Part shown: positions 5,495-5,961 of the stretch, piece after piece
Layout of the letters: every line of letters starts with the position of its first letter
Numbering within the stretch: position 1 is the stretch's first letter
Source of the DNA: an uncultured Actinomycetes bacterium
GTDB lineage: Bacteria > Actinomycetota > Actinomycetes > S36-B12
Assembly: GCA_937876275.1 (NCBI GenBank)
Contig: CALFIA010000217.1
Coordinates: forward strand, 1 to 5,961
Direction of reading: 5' to 3'
DNA length: 5,961 bases
The notes under the pieces: model-generated
The model's database searches: none
What the model was told of the DNA's origin: nothing
What the model saw: only the letters and a program-made list of their open reading frames with translations
Translations under genes and position numbers: made by a program

Positions 5495-5522
5495 GGGGTG
5501 AGACGTCGGGCTTGATTGGTTC

Positions 5523-5599
5523 GGTTCCGCCTCGTGGCGTGAATTCGCCATGAATCAACAGGGTCATCAAGTGCTCGTGGCCCAGAGGAGGCGCGAACC
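5523..5599. repeat. Complementary arms bracketing the gap between the STAS-like and small secreted genes
   Basis: GGTTCCGCCTC (5523-5533) can pair with GAGGCGCGAACC (5588-5599), giving 11 base pairs with one bulged base. A smaller stem TGGCG/CGCCA (5535-5550) lies inside. It starts just after the STAS-like stop on the minus strand and might fold in the transcript, but no T-run marks it as a terminator and the loop is long. Confidence 0.25.
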
Positions 5600-5603
5600 A
5601 CTT

Positions 5604-5961
5604 TCAGGCTTGACCCCTCACGTCGTCAGCGCGCGCCAGGCCTCGATTGACCATGAAGGCGACTTCGTCGTTCATGTGAATTGGCCGCAGCACCAACTTC
5701 GGGTGCGAGTCCTGCCACACCCTGAAGACCTCATCGACGAATCCCTGGCCGACCGATTGCACGCCGGAGAAGTCGAGGGTGATCTCCTCGAAGGACTCCA
5801 TGCCGGTGAGCAGTCGTTTGGCCTCGCTGCGACTCACGAATTCGACGTCGATCTCGAAGAGGCGGATGACGGGGCTGGTACGCACGAATTGGTGGTCCCG
5901 CGTGAAGCGTGCGAAGACCTCTGCGATTGTCGTGGACGACCTTCGATCGATGCTGAAAGAT
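5604..5961 (-). CDS. STAS-like (DUF4325-type) domain protein, C-terminal part (5' end outside window)
   Basis: The last 118 residues of a longer protein are present; the frame is open from the right edge (first full codon at 5960) to the stop at 5604. The core VSRSEAKRLLTGMESFEEI, then LDFSGVQSVGQGFVDEVFRV and a final RPIHMNDEVAFMVNRG, matches the STAS-like DUF4325 family: an S-R-S-x-A-K-R-L-L helix, an L-D-F-x-G-V strand and a G-Q-x-F-x-D-E-x-F-R-V helix. As I recall, such domains often sit at the C-terminus of proteins with a DNA-binding and/or histidine-kinase-like ATPase region, suggesting a regulatory switch, but that part is not visible. A GTG at 5885 could be taken as a start, but the upstream residues (SFSIDRRSSTTIAEVFARF) continue in frame and look like genuine family sequence, so a partial gene is preferred. 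Confidence 0.8.
   Translation of the reverse strand, partial: SFSIDRRSSTTIAEVFARFTRDHQFVRTSPVIRLFEIDVEFVSRSEAKRLLTGMESFEEITLDFSGVQSVGQGFVDEVFRVWQDSHPKLVLRPIHMNDEVAFMVNRGLARADDVRGQA

Noticed and set aside
5461..5601. Upstream extension of the small secreted-protein frame to 5601
   Set aside because: It would place the signal peptide inside the protein and ignores the good ribosome-binding site before 5460.
1..5961. A defence island or novel multi-gene system across the window
   Set aside because: Only the toxin-antitoxin pair and a truncated STAS-like protein could hint at this; the other genes are metabolic or envelope proteins with no shared context, mobile element or array.

Overview
The window looks like chromosomal DNA from a high-GC actinobacterium (Actinomycetota). 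The evidence is the fairly high GC content, Ala/Thr-rich signal peptides, purine-rich Shine-Dalgarno sites, and protein families typical of that phylum. I cannot narrow the genus. I see no rRNA, tRNA, CRISPR array or insertion sequence.

Layout. Bases 1-256 (minus strand) hold a type II toxin-antitoxin pair of the MazEF/PemIK kind. A 64-residue ribbon-helix-helix antitoxin overlaps by 17 bases the start of a MazF-like toxin that runs off the left edge. A perfect 17-bp inverted repeat straddles the antitoxin promoter and start codon and is a strong candidate autoregulatory operator; the promoter geometry predicts a leaderless transcript. Bases 313-1368 (minus) encode a secreted protein with a fibronectin-III-like domain, a long Thr/Ala/Pro linker and a Cys-containing tail with short tandem repeats. 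Bases 1547-2506 (minus) encode a Gfo/Idh/MocA-family NAD(P)-dependent oxidoreductase.

A 141-bp divergent region separates the oxidoreductase from a plus-strand pair: a 512-residue CrtC/AttH-like (lipocalin-like hydrolase/hydratase) protein at 2648-4186 and a Tat-exported beta-class carbonic anhydrase at 4342-5055. Facing these on the minus strand are a small secreted protein with a His-His-Asp4 cluster (5209-5460) and the C-terminal part of a STAS-like (DUF4325-type) protein whose frame stays open through the right edge (5604-5961).

How they work together. The genes do not form one obvious pathway. Only the toxin-antitoxin pair is clearly a functional unit. The rest reads as ordinary housekeeping and envelope genes: three predicted exported proteins, two metabolic enzymes and one regulatory fragment. 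I found no convincing new multi-gene system. The points most worth a second look are the antitoxin operator/leaderless promoter, the repeat-bearing secreted protein, the small acidic/His secreted protein, and the truncated STAS-like protein.
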